Origin: Onchocerca volvulus
Lineage: Eukaryota > Nematoda > Chromadorea > Rhabditida > Onchocercidae
Direction: 5' to 3'
Assembly: GCA_000499405.2 (NCBI GenBank)
Contig: HG738137.1
Span: 25,103,843 to 25,167,842 of the forward strand
DNA length: 64,000 nucleotides
Part shown: piece after piece, positions 35,315 through 48,380 of the stretch
Position numbering within the stretch: the first letter of the stretch is position 1
Layout: every line of letters begins with the position of its first letter
Notes under the pieces: model-generated
Database searches by the model: none
What the model was told of the DNA's origin: nothing
The model's input: only the letters and a program-made list of their open reading frames with translations
Program-made: the position numbers and the translations under genes

Positions 35315-37979
35315 ATGTTACGAGTAATATATCGAGCATATGAAAGAGCTTTAGCAAAATATCCATTTTTAACACAAACTTCAAGTGCTGGTTAGTTTTC
35401 TCATCCTAAATAAAACAGCTAAAAGTAAACAATAAATAAATAAATAAACAACTAAAAGTAAGCAATAAATAAATAAACAATCAAGAAAAAAAAACAGATA
35501 CAGCATTAAGGAACATAATGGTAAAAATTTTAATGATGAAAATAATTCTAAATTATGAAAAAAGAATAGAAAAAGAAAGAACGAAGTACAGATGTACTGT
35601 AATTTAAAAAATTAATTCATTGTATCGATTTTTTTTTTTTATTTTTATAATTTAAATCACCAAAGATTATAATCAAATTTGCATAAAAATAATCGTTTAG
35701 AAATTGATAAATAAAATGGAAATGATAGAAGTTAACGATGCAAAGATTTTAGAATCAATTACAAATCTTCGAAATATTTCCAATTTTCACAATAAAAAAA
35801 AAAATTTTAATTTTTTGGAAACTTAAATTCCTTCATTTTGAATTATCCATTTATTTATTAGTGGACAAAAGAAAATGCAAATTATTATTACATTTTTTTT
35901 TCGAATGAGGAAATCAATTTAGACATTTCCGGTTATTTCATTATTATTTAGCCAATTTTTGAAAATATCACCAATTTATCATCTTTATCATTCATCTTTT
36001 CTGTCATCATTTGTTATCCTTATCATTCATTATCAATACTAAATGATAATTTGTTTGTTTGTTTTTTTTTTTTTTTCAACAACTGTTTAGGCGTATTAGC
36101 AGCGATAGCTGATGTATTAACTCAAAGTTTTGTCGAAAAATGTTGGCAAAATGTGGGATTTAATCCGGCACGAACGATACGCTTTTCTTCTATCATTCTT
36201 TTTTGGGTTGTTAGTTTTTTAGTCAGTTTTTTTTTTCTCCGAAAGATTTCAAAAATGATAAAATTGATTTTATCAAAATTGATATATATATTAATGTTTG
36301 TATTCTTGATTGAGTAAGAATGTAATGATAAGCAAGTGAATTGTCGAGATTTTAGGTCAGAAATAAAAATTGGGTTAATATAAACAAATTAATTGATAAA
36401 AATTATAGACATGAATTTAATTAAGGTAACTTTAGAGTAAATCGAATAATTTTATATTAAATTCTTTTTTTTGCGATATTTCGTTCAATTTTTTCGTCAA
36501 AAATGAGAAATTATTGCAAGAGAACGAATATTGTATAAGATGCATAGATACGACAGAAATCGTAATACTGATAATGATATTAAAATATTGCATTTAATTA
36601 TTGGAATATTTTCGTATGGATAATATTTTTTTTTTGTTTTATTCTTATATATCAAATAATATACTTAATTTTTATTTAATTTTTGAATAACATTGATAAT
36701 GATTAAAATATTTAATTCAATTATTAAGATATATGATGTAGAATTTATCTTCTTCCTCTTATGTTTCAAATAATAATTTCTATTTGATTTTTGAAAGGCT
36801 CCTATAACTTATCGATGGTTTTTATTACTTGAAAAATTAAAAGGTGAAACAAAATTGTTACCGTTGAAACGGATGATTATTGATCAGGTGTTGTTATCAT
36901 TGTTTTATTTTGTTACTTTTGATATTATGATAACGAAAATAGTAATGATTAATTAATAATAATAACAATAATAATAATAATAATAATAATAACAATAATA
37001 ATAATAAATTATCGCTTCTTGGCGTTTTGTTTCATTAACTAAGTTTAATTTAAACCTTGGACAATACTCGCAACAATTTTTTTTGAATTTAAAATTTAAT
37101 ATTTTCAGTCTTTAGTAGCACCGTTACTCACCTTTAGTTTTATTACTAATTTGCGTATGTTGGAAGGAAATTCTTCATATGAAGCATTGGAAAAAGCAAA
37201 AAAGGATATTGTTCCAGTTATGAAAACTAATTATCAGGTAGAATTTTTTTTTTTCAAAATTTCAAGAATTTTGATTTAAAAAATGAAAATATTAAAAATT
37301 GTCATATGATTTATATAATTGTGCTTTTTCCAATATTACTTTTATCATGAATTTATTTAAATCAATAGAATCAATTAGTAATTTTATTTTTTTCCTTTTT
37401 TTTTTTTTAACATAGATCATAGATCAAAAGTATCCTATTATATTACATTTATGCTTGTCTTTGTATTTAATTAGCAAAGGTAAAAAAAAAAAAAGCTGAT
37501 TGATAAGGTAGAAAAAAAAGAGAGGGAATGATAAGCTATCATAAAATGATCTCAAAAAAAAGAGATAAAATAAGTGACTTCCATTTTTATCATTTAAATT
37601 TAATTAGCAATTTATTAATTGATTAACTATGTATTATCACCTTGAAAATTTCATTTTTTACTTAAAGAAGAAATTGAATTTGTTGCTTAAGTATAAACTA
37701 TTTTAATTAGTTAAGTAGATGGAAAAGTAATCTATTTAAAATGGATTTACATAAGTATCGAAATACATGAAATATTATTTGTCTATTTAAATGAATAATT
37801 TAAAAAATTTAAATATTTCAATTTAGATTTGGCCATTGGCACAACTTATAAATTTCTACCTATTACCACTCCGTTATAGACTTATATTTGTCCAATTTGT
37901 GGGTCTATTTTGGAATATGTATTTATCATATGTTACGCAAATTGAAAAAAAAAAAAAAAAAGCTGATAAGATCAGATAA
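35315..37979 (+). CDS. Mpv17/PMP22-family membrane protein
   Basis: Four-helix inner mitochondrial or peroxisomal membrane protein of the Mpv17/PMP22/Sym1 family; Mpv17 is thought to act as a channel needed for mitochondrial DNA maintenance. Exons 35315-35390, 36091-36206, 36798-36887, 37109-37237 and 37827-37979 give 187 residues, the usual family length. Family marks are [13 protein letters not shown] at the N-terminus, [32 protein letters not shown] and the C-terminal signature [18 protein letters not shown] with [11 protein letters not shown] (in other members W-P-x-x-Q-x-x-N-F and W-N-x-Y-L-S). It ends in a poly-Lys stretch encoded by 17 consecutive A (37945-37961), so the last 10 residues depend on the exact A count. 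Exact paralogue not determined. Confidence 0.9.
36952..37008. repeat. (AAT)n microsatellite
   Basis: About 57 bp of AATAAT with occasional AAC units, in an intron of the Mpv17-like gene. Confidence 0.85.
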
Positions 37980-40369
37980 GAAAACGGATAAAATCTAAAT
38001 GGATAAGCAAATCAGACGGATATTCTTAGAAAAGATTTGTATCATTTATAAAACAAACAGTAATTTTGTAATTAAAAAGTTAATTTGAAATAAAATGCAA
38101 TTACAATATTATCTTTAACAAAATTACAGTACTATCTTTTACAGTATCAACTTTTAATATTTTACTGTATTAATTAAATATGTTCGAAATAAGATATTGT
38201 CTTATAAGTATGAAATGATAAAACGATTAATAAATGATATATTTTAATAAATTTTCAGATAAGGTAAAATGATAGTATCAGTTTAGGATTTGATAATTTT
38301 AGATTATCAGTTTTAGAAATGTTAATCGTTTTCAAAAAAAGCTTATGCTATACTCATATTCGATATATGCTGTATAAAATTTAAAACAAAAAGTTATTGA
38401 TTAAATTATTCGATAAATTTTATTGTAAATTGTATGATTGTCTTATTAACTGTTAAATATTACCCAACTAATAAGATAATTAATATGATGATTAATTATG
38501 AAATGATTAATAAGGCAATAATATAAATTGAAGAAAATTGAATACTACAATTTTATAGGATTTCTATAACTAACCTTGTAAAAAAAGAAAATCAAAAGAA
38601 ATCATTTAAGATGTCTATTTTAGGATATATTCTTGATTTCAAATTCTCAAAAAAGAAAAACTAAAAAAATTTTAATATTATAGAAAGAATGCTACGAATA
38701 TTACTGATAAGTAACAGATAAATTATATACTGCAAAATATAATTATTAAAATTTATAAAATTTCGCAATTTCAATAAAACAATGTCAAATTTTAGACAAT
38801 ATATTTGTAAAACATGAATTAAAATTTACAAAAATAAAAAAATGAATTAATAATTAACCAAATTAATCTACGTGCTGGTACTATGATTATTATTTTTTTA
38901 AAAACAAGTATTATTCAGCTTTAAATATTTCAATTTTTTATTTGTTTTTAGAAAATATTGAAGAAAAAAATATCAAAAAACTAGTGAAAAAAAAAAGCAA
39001 ATTGTCGATAATTTTTTTTAATATAAAAATCTTTTCCAATACTCAAATCAATCAGTAATTGATCAAAAAAAGAACTTTGATTGGAAATTTTTGGTGTTCT
39101 AATATTACTCGTTTTATTATACGAATTTCAGTAATATAAACTTGAGCTTTAAACTTCGTCACTTAAAGTTTATCACCTTATCACAATTTATCATTTTTGA
39201 TGAAATAAGAAAGTCAAAATTTTATATTGAGGCATTGGACATTTTTAGTAAGAGAAATGATTTGAAATGTTTAACTACCTTTCTGAAATTTTCGAAACAT
39301 TTAACATGTTGTAGCATTTTATTCTTATCATATCATTTTATTCTTATCACTATTATCGTATCAATATTAAACAGTTAATCCATACTATAAATCGGATATT
39401 GTTATTGATTAATAATTGTAGGATTGTCAACTGTCATCTATTATTGTTCAATAATTTAAGGATTATCAATTTTTGCCTAATTTATCATTCTTTATTCTTT
39501 TCAAACGAATTTATTAAAAAAGTTTGTGCATTCACTTTTTTTTTTTATCAATTCGCCATATGAATCGATTCTTTCATTCACGAATTTTATCGATCGAGGA
39601 AATAAAAAGTTAACAATTGAAAAGAAAATTGCCATATTTAATAGCAGCAATATAAATCATTTTTTTCTTTTAAAAATATCAATCAATAATTGAAATATTT
39701 TTCCTTTCTTTTTTTCCCGCTTTTTTCTTCGTTTTTCAATTTTCTTTTCATTTTTTTCTTTTTTGTTTGAAATGATATTTTCCATAGCAATACATTGTAA
39801 TCATTTTCTCAATTCTATGATTGATTTATGGAAAGATGAATGAATGAATGAATAATCAAATCGTACAGTTTTCTTAAACAAATTTTATTCAAAAATCGAT
39901 CGATTGTAGTTTAATGATATTTGTATATTTGATTAGCATTTTATGCTAGATTTTATGAATCAAAATTCAAATATCATTCAAATTATTTCATTCTATTACT
40001 ATTCGAACTATTCCGAATTATTATCGTTTGTAAGATGTGATAATAGTGATAATAATAGTCATGATGATTAGTCGTTAAATTGGTTATATAATAATAATAA
40101 TAATAATTAAGAAAATGATAACAAGTAAAGTAGTCAAAAAGTCAACTTTCAAAATGTTTGAAAGAAAGTTTTTTTTCAAAATTTTCAAAGTTTGAAAGTA
40201 ACTTTCGAAATTTTGAATTTTGAATTTTGCTGAAACATATTGTATTAATATATTTCATGTAATTTAAATGGTAAGAATTTTTTTTTTTTTGTATCAATGA
40301 TACATAATTGATAATTATATAATTATTCAATTTTGATTTTCGATCATTTTGCTATAAAATGATAGTAGC

Positions 40370-40430
40370 CAATTACCTACATACGGTGCATTCATACTGT
40401 ACATACAGTATGCTGTTGCTTTTGTAATTG
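40370..40430. other. Short imperfect stem-loop
   Basis: CAATTAC and GTAATTG form the outer arms, and CATACTGT-ACAT-ACAGTATG forms a perfect inner hairpin. The middle is unpaired or bulged. The size is like a small precursor hairpin, but pairing is patchy. Confidence 0.35.
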
Positions 40431-43400
40431 ATAAATGTGTCAATTTTGCAAATCAACAGAATAATTTAGCTTCTTTAATTCTATTATCATTTTAATTTCT
40501 TATTATTTATTGTCTCTATTATTGTACCATGATTCAGATATTTTATGTCAAACATTATATCTAAGGAAATATATATTTTGTTATTTTTTCAATTCAAAAA
40601 AGTTAATTATTTGTTATTTTAATTAAATTAAAAATATTTAAACTTTTTAACTTAAATATTTAATTAACTTAAATATTTCAATTGCTATTCTACTTTTTAT
40701 TCTATTCTTTCCTTTTTCTTTTTCTCCTCAAAGTTTACCTCTTGCTTTTTAAATCTGGATCCGAAAACTTTGGCATAAATTGATAAAATAGAAAATACGA
40801 TAATATTCCATGCTTACATACAAATATAAATAACATGTTATTCGCCATACATGAATATTCTCTCAAATTTTTAAAATTTGGACTTTTCGCAAAAAATTTG
40901 CGAACAAAAATGGAATATTTCAATGATGTGTAGATTATTTTAATGCTCAATATATATACATATTCGCTATAAATAATTATTTGAACTAAATGTATTTTCA
41001 AATCAAAATATTTCTGAATATTTTCTTTTTCTCCAATCAATAATTTGCTTTTTTCTAAAAAAAAAAAAAAAAGGAAAGAAAGAATTTTTCTCATTTTTTG
41101 ATTCATTTTTCTCCTTCATTTTATTTTAACTATTGATCAATTTGATGGATTCGTTTCAAATCAAATTTTTTTGTATCTGTCAAAATCTATTTCGTCCTTC
41201 TTCAACATGTTTCGTTAAATTCGCTTTTAGTCTCCTTGAAATTCTTCACCGATCGCTAAATAATGGTATCGAGGATCAATGAATTGATGGCTGATTTAAT
41301 AGTTTTTAGGGGCTGTAAAAAGATGATGAATAAGAGAGGACGTTAAAAAAAAAAAAAATAATGAAAATGAAAATGAAAAACGATTGTAAAAGCATTAATT
41401 CATTTTGCGCTTTTTTTTTTTTTTTTTCAAATTCCTTGCGATATGAATTACGAATTACGCTATTCCTACTATTATCATTTAGCTGTCATTGATAATTTAT
41501 TTTTTCCTTCAACTATTTCAAATTAATTTTCCTCTCCACAATTCCATTCATACTACTTGCCTTATAGCGAAAGAAGTTCAATTGATCTTTAACCTTTTTT
41601 AACTTCAACGATTGTGATGTTTAATTATAGAAATTTTATGACTGAAAAAAAAAGAAAGGGAAAAGTTAAATTTTATATAGTGTTTCTCTAAAATTATCCT
41701 GGAATAAATTTCGAAAATTATAAATTAATCTTAATTTGCATTTTTTTGCGAACTTTGAAATTAATTCCATGATATTTTTATAAGTTTATATTTGTTAATC
41801 ATTTGATACTTTTTATAATCATTCCATTAATTATATTACAATGATATATTGATTTTTCATAAATTTCGAAAATATTTTTGAATTTTACTTAAAAAAAAAA
41901 ATCAAGAATAAAAAATTTCTTTTTAATATTTTTTCTTTGTTTAAAACAAAAATTTTTGCATATATGAATCTTATTTATTTAAATAAAATTTTCGAAATTT
42001 CATTTCTTTGAAATTCTCAAAAATTTTTTCGCAATACAAATTTAGGAATATTGATTTCTTTTTTCTTTTTTTATTCTAAAGCAAGTGACAAATGGCACAA
42101 AAGATTGAATAAAATTAGATAAAAAAAAAAAAAAGATTCTTCATATATGATGCTTATCTCTTCTTTGAAATGAAATTTTTGTGGTACCAGAAAAAAAAAC
42201 GAGAAATATGAGAACACGATATGAAAGTTGCGAAAAAAGTAGAAGGAAAAAGATGAATGATGATAGCATTTTATAAGAAATGCGAAAAGATAAGATCATA
42301 AATATTCATACTTTCTTTTAAATTTGACAATTTAAGATAGTCTCAAATAATTCAGTATGAATTATTTGTTGTTTATTCGATGAAAATTGATTTTTCTTTT
42401 CAAAAAAAAATCTACGCTTAAATTCTCATCTTACAGCATTTTTTTTCTACATGTATACATCACTTTTTTGGGGAAAAAAGAAATCTTTGATGATATTTTA
42501 TTTAATTTTAACTATCAATTAAGCGCTAAACTAAAATGTTGCAATGTTTTGAATTTTTTCTTTTTTTTTTTTTCTTAAACTTTTAAAAATAATCGCAATC
42601 GATTGCATTTGATGCATTTTTGTGACGAAATATTCCGATGCAAATAATTATAGGACAAATGCGCCATTCTTTGATAATGCTGGTTAATAACATGTTAAAA
42701 TGATCAGATTATTGATTTTTGTTTATCTAGCTCGTTGTAAAATATATTCATTTAAAAAATAAGTTCAAATTTAAGAAATAAGAAAAAGAATTAAAAAATA
42801 TTCAAATCTCGAGAGAAATGTAGCTGAATGGATCAGATGATATTAAAATGTGTTTAATTACTTTATCAATTTGTTATCACTTTAACAAATATATGATAAC
42901 AAAATGATCAATTTCTTATTTTATTTTTTATTCTAAATTAACCAATCTTTTCTTAATTTTCGTTTTATATTCTTATCTATATTTATTCCTATTTTAAATT
43001 TAATTTATTCATTTTGTATTAATGATAAATTTTTTTTTTTTTGATATAAACAAAACAATATCCATCAGTTATGTAGCGCTTTAAATCTATCGAAATAAAG
43101 TTTGCCATTTATCTGTCCATTATTTTAATTAAAAAATAAATTACATCATTTATCATTTTTATCATTATTGAAATGATTAGTTAGCAAAAATGATTTTTAT
43201 TGCTCTTTTCATCGATTTATTTTCATTTCAATCTCAATTCTGATCTAAATTTATTCGTAATTTTAAATGAAATTTTTGCTTATTTAAATCAAACTTATTT
43301 ATTCTTATCTAAATGTATTCTTATTTTTAGATTGAATTTGTTCTAACTTTAAATTGATAATATTATTTCCTGTGAATTTCTTTTTTTTTTTTCTTTAAGA

Positions 43401-46400
43401 TATTAAGCATTTTTTGGAGTTTTATAGCAAAGTAATGAAAAAAACGTTATCAAATGCTTATCATTTGCTGCCTAAATATTTGTGATAATCGATAAGAAGA
43501 AAGAAATAGTAATGGAATATTTCAATATTTCAAATTATTATCATTACTAATCATTTCTACCAGGTGTATAGTAGGTAAAAAAATTAAAATGTGGTAGTTA
43601 TTTGTTCAATTACTTCAAAAATAATACTTATTTACTTAGTTAAGGATTGGTACTTATCCATTTACCTATTTAAAAGAAATAAAAATTTTTCGTGTTTACT
43701 TTTTTTTTTTTTTTCGATTGTCATCCGTTTTTCAACAACACGAACTAACAACGATAGATTCAACAATTAATCTTTAATTTCAATTTTTCTTTCTTTTTTT
43801 TTTTTTTTAACTTACATTTTTTTGCTTTTTTTCAACTTTCACTTTTATTTTTTAACTTTTAACCTTTACTTTTACTTATTTTAAATATTCATTTCATTTG
43901 ATTTATTTTTTAACACACAATATCGCATTTATATTTTATATCGAATCTTTCATTTCTTATTTTTTTTTTCTTTTTGTAATTTACCGAATTTATTATTACT
44001 CACTTAAGTATAAATTGAATTCTATTACATAAAATGGAATAAAATTTATGCAATGAATTAAGTTATTCAGTTCAAATATAGAAATTTTACTTTTTCTGTG
44101 ATTTATTTTTTTGTTGGAAGTAAATGTCAAATAAAAGAATGAAAGTAAGAGAAGGAGCGGAAATGATAATTAATTTAATAATTATTTTTAAGTTTTCTGA
44201 TATTGTATTCGAAGAATGATAACATTTTCTCGTAAACATTACCGTTTTAATTCAATAACCGGATTGATGGCTACATGCCATTCTAGGTCATCAAATTTTT
44301 AGTGGCAATCAGAAAAATCGATAAGATCTTCGACAACAAAAATTAATTACAAACTAACTTTTCTTCTTGATCATTTCGTTAATTACACATTAAATTTTCT
44401 TGATCATTTATTTCTAAATCGATTTTTAAGTATAAAATGAAATTTAAATATATAGTAATGAATTAAATTCAATAAGTTTTTTATTTTCATTACTTCATTA
44501 TCTATTTCATTTAACGATCAATACAATGCCTAAAGTAAATGTAATCATAGAGATTATCGCACAAAGAAAAAAAAAATCATAATCCGAAAGTATTTTTTTT
44601 CAAATTCTTATTACGATTATTTTTCTTGATTGTTCAAATTTCATTACGATCATTTCTTCTTAAATTCTTGAATTTTATTACGATTACTTGAATTCTTGAA
44701 TCTTATTCCAATACTTTAGTTCCATTCCTTTCTATTTATTAATGATGATAACTTTAAAATTTCAAGTTGCAATATAAAGCAACTTTTTCAAAATTTTTGA
44801 ATTTCATTATTAATCAAATTATTAACAAAATGAATTGATTTTGAAACTTGCAAAAAATAATTTCGTCCCAATGCTCATATATTCAAAATTATCAAAAATC
44901 TTTTTTAGCATTTAAAACTTTTTGATATTATTGCTTGCATTTATCAAACATAAGATCAATTTTTTCGATCAAAAGCAAAGATCAAATTTTTTTTTATTTC
45001 TTACTTCGTTTGTTTTAAAATCGATCAGCATGTTTGTTTTTCAATTTAAAACCAATTTAATTTCATTTTACGATGAAAAAAAAAAACGAAAGTTTACATT
45101 AACGATTAGAAAAAAACAAAAATGTTTGGAATTTGACATTTTGTTGAAGAAATATGTCATTTCGAACAATCAACTAATATTGCTTTTTAAATATTTTCTT
45201 TTCTTTCCTTTTTTTTTTTTTTTTGATGAAGTAAATCATTAGTTTTTGAGTTTTTTTCTTTGTTCCTTACATTAATGATAATGATTAAGATGATAAGTAA
45301 TGATAAAATCGGTTCTCATATTACTCTGATAAATCTTACTTCAAGTTTAGGATAAAAAAATTGTAATGAAGTTATCAAATTTTAAACACGAAATCGATTA
45401 ATCTGATTCAATAAGTTTTTATTAAAAGCAAAAATTAACTTGCTTTTTAATTACTTTTTTAACCCTTGTCGTTTCTAGAAAAAAAAAAAAAAGAAAAATC
45501 AATTTTCCATCATTTTATGCGCAAATTCTTCAGTTTTATACTATTTTTAAAGTATGAAATAAGAAAAGTTATTTAAATATAATATATTATCGCATGCTAA
45601 AAGTATGTATATTAAAATGATATAAAATAGAAATACTAAAATAATGGAATAGATAAAACAATTGAAATATCTCAAAATATTAGCAATTCTTCAATAATTA
45701 GTTCTTAATTAGTAAAAGCAATTTATCTGATAAATATGTAATATAATAATAAACCTGGCAAAGTTTTAAATAGAATAAAATGTTTCTTTTTTTTTTTTGC
45801 AAATTTTCGCAAATATTTCTTATCCATTATTATTTTATTTTTCGTTTTTTTGTTTTTTCATCTTTTCAAACAAGAAATAAATGTTTCGCTTCCATCAAAT
45901 TGATGAAATGGAAAAGAAAATTGGCTGTTTTGATCATTTGAAATTTTGCAAAAATTATTTAGCGAATAATTTTTGCCGTCAAATAATTTCGATATTTTTT
46001 TTTAACGAAATTTCTGATTTGATGATAATTTTGATAAAACAATAGTTCTGATCATCATACCTGGTTAATAATGATTTAGGAAAATGTAAACTGATGGAGA
46101 ATTAGAAATTTGATTGAAAGAATCAATATTATCGAAAATTTGAATCTTAACGAGAATTAAGAATATGTTTAGAAAATAGATCTCATCAAAATTTATTAAT
46201 ATCGTAACATTTATCATCTCTTCTTGAAAATATTACAACTTGAAAAATATTTTGGTATTAAACAGAAAATATAAGTTTAAACTAAAAAGTTCTACTGTAG
46301 CCGTATTATTATTTACTACTTTCGCTAAGAATTTTTAACTCGATTTATTCATTTTGATTTAATTTTAAGTATTAGAATTTTCAGATCGCAAAATGTTTTT

Positions 46401-47486
46401 AATTAATATCATTTTTATAATTTGTTGTAAATAAATTTTGTGAATGAAATTGAAATTCCAATTTTAGCCCGGTTAATTTTGTCGATTATTGGAGAAAATT
46501 TAAACTAATTTTAGCACAATAGCTTTTTGAACATTCATTTTTTTTTTTTTGAGTTTAAAATGAAGAATTAATTTTAAATTTCATCGAAGTCAAAATGCTA
46601 ATACATCTTAATTTGTCATATCTTTAATAGCAGCATTTAAAATTTACGAAACAAAAAAAAAAAAAAAAGCAAAGAAGTTTAAAAATCAAAAAAGATGGAA
46701 TTGATTTTAAAAAAATTTCAGAAAAAAAAAAGATAAGAAAAGAATGTGAAAAAAAAAAAAAAAAAAGGATGAAAATGTCATTTGTCATTTGTTTATTTTG
46801 TTTGTGTCATTGAATTTCCACCTAACAAATGTCACCCATTTCGATGAAATGGCTTTTTATACTTTTTAAATATGAAATTTTATAAAAAAAAAAATGCAAC
46901 AATTTAAATGAGAAATTTACAAATTTCATTAAATTTGCTAATTTTATTTATTCAGACATTAGTTAGAAAATTTGAAGAAAAAAAAAGGAAAAAGAAAAGA
47001 ATTCTCAATCAAAATATTTGTGAACAATTAAATGATTTTAATAAATTAATGCATGATAAAATTTAAAAAAAGTAATCAATATATTTTTGTTGCATAATCA
47101 ATTTTTTTTTTTTTTAGCATATTTAGAGTATCGATTTATTATCATTTTTATTTTCATATAATTTTAATTGTTTAAAATTTAATTTAATCCATTCCAAATT
47201 TTAATTTTTTAATCTAAATTAATCTATTTCAATTTTAACTGTTTAATTTAATTCAACTTATTCCAATTTTAAATGAACTAATAAAAGCAGAGGAAAATAA
47301 AAAGAGTAGAAGAAAAAATTTCCCAAATTAATTTTATTTCATGAAATTTTTCGATGAAGGGAAAATTTTTCGAAATTCATATTCTCAACAAATTATAAAT
47401 TTTATTGTTTACATATTTTGTGAATTTAAGTTTACACGCAATTATACCATATCTAAGTAAATATTGTGGAAAGATTCAAGATTGTT

Positions 47487-47523
47487 ATTGGTCGAGATTT
47501 GAGTAAAATTTTCGGTATAAAAG
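47487..47523 (+). promoter_or_regulatory. Promoter-like CCAAT/TATA arrangement
   Basis: ATTGG (inverted CCAAT) at 47487-47491 is followed 25 bases later by GGTATAAAAG (TATAAAAG at 47516-47523). It opens a less AT-rich island of about 400 bp in the middle of the gene-poor region. It could drive an unrecognised RNA or an untranslated dlg-1 exon. Confidence 0.3.
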
Positions 47524-47526
47524 TCC

Positions 47527-47834
47527 CTTTCCTATAAATTAGGTAAAGTAAGGTAGCAACTTGTCGCTAATCTATTTGCGATTCGTAAATAGCAAATGAC
47601 AAATGAATATAAATAAAGGTAAAGAGGAAAGGGAAAGGTTTTATTCGTATATTTCAACCGATAAGAGGTAAATAAGAGAAGAAATATGACAGGTAAAAAA
47701 GATTCCAGGGTAGGTTGGTATAAATGGGAGGACACAAAACGACGGAGACAAAGATGGGAGAGGTGAAGAGGTTAATGTGACCCGTTGTCAACCTGTCAAC
47801 CCATCCTCTTGTCTTGCTACCTTTTACCTAATTC
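47527..47834. repeat. Inverted-repeat-bounded island, about 305 bp
   Basis: Left arm AATTAGGTAAAGTAAGGTAGCAA (two halves: AATTAGGTAAAG and AAGGTAGCAA) and right arm TTGCTACCTTTTACCTAATT are inverted copies apart from a 3-base indel. The interior is less AT-rich than its surroundings and unlike the helicase-related elements. It may be another MITE. Confidence 0.45.
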
Positions 47835-48077
47835 TTCTCCTCTTATAAATTTACAAAAATGACCTTGCATCCACCGTCCACTTGACTCAGATTTCATTTT
47901 ACCTTTTGCCCGCTCCATTCCAACCCTCTCGCCAATTTTCCCATTTCATTTCTTCTTTAACGACTTTTTATTTTCGATTTTTCGATTTTTGCAACAAACA
48001 TGATTTTGTCGTCCTTTCTTTGAGATTTGTTCTTTTTTTATTTTTTGTTTTTAAAAAAAAAAACTATTCATGAAAGA

Positions 48078-48380
48078 AATGTTACGTTGATATTTTACGT
48101 GTCTTTTTATGTATATATTTTTTTTATATTTTACGTGTTTTACGTATCACGAAGTAGATGTTACGCTGATACGTAAAATGAAGTAAATGCTATGCTGATA
48201 CGTAAAATATATTGTAAAAATTGACAGCATGAAATATATTTTTGATATCAAATGAATTTTAACGAACTATTTAGTAAATTATTATGCTGATACGTAAAAT
48301 GGAGTAAATTGTTACGTTCATACGTAAAATGGAGTAAATTGTTACGCTGTTACGTAAAATGTACCGTGAATTTATGCTGA
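48078..48380 (+). repeat. TACGTAAAAT tandem array (unit about 29-30 bp)
   Basis: TACGTAAAAT occurs at 48170, 48199, 48291, 48321 and 48351. The last three are spaced exactly 30 bp apart, within a unit like GTTACGCTGATACGTAAAATGGAGTAAATT (its two halves GTTACGCTGA and TACGTAAAAT). TTACGTAA-like cores resemble PAR/ATF-type bZIP sites. Looser ACGTR words continue to about 49020. Confidence 0.75.

Noticed and set aside
40735..41106. 123-codon minus-strand frame, the longest in the gene-poor region
   Set aside because: Phe/Ile/Lys/Ser-rich with homopolymer-coded stretches; no domain, signal or conserved motif visible.
44922..45242. 106-codon plus-strand frame
   Set aside because: Composition-driven (Phe, Leu, Lys) with poly-A and poly-T stretches; no resemblance to known proteins.
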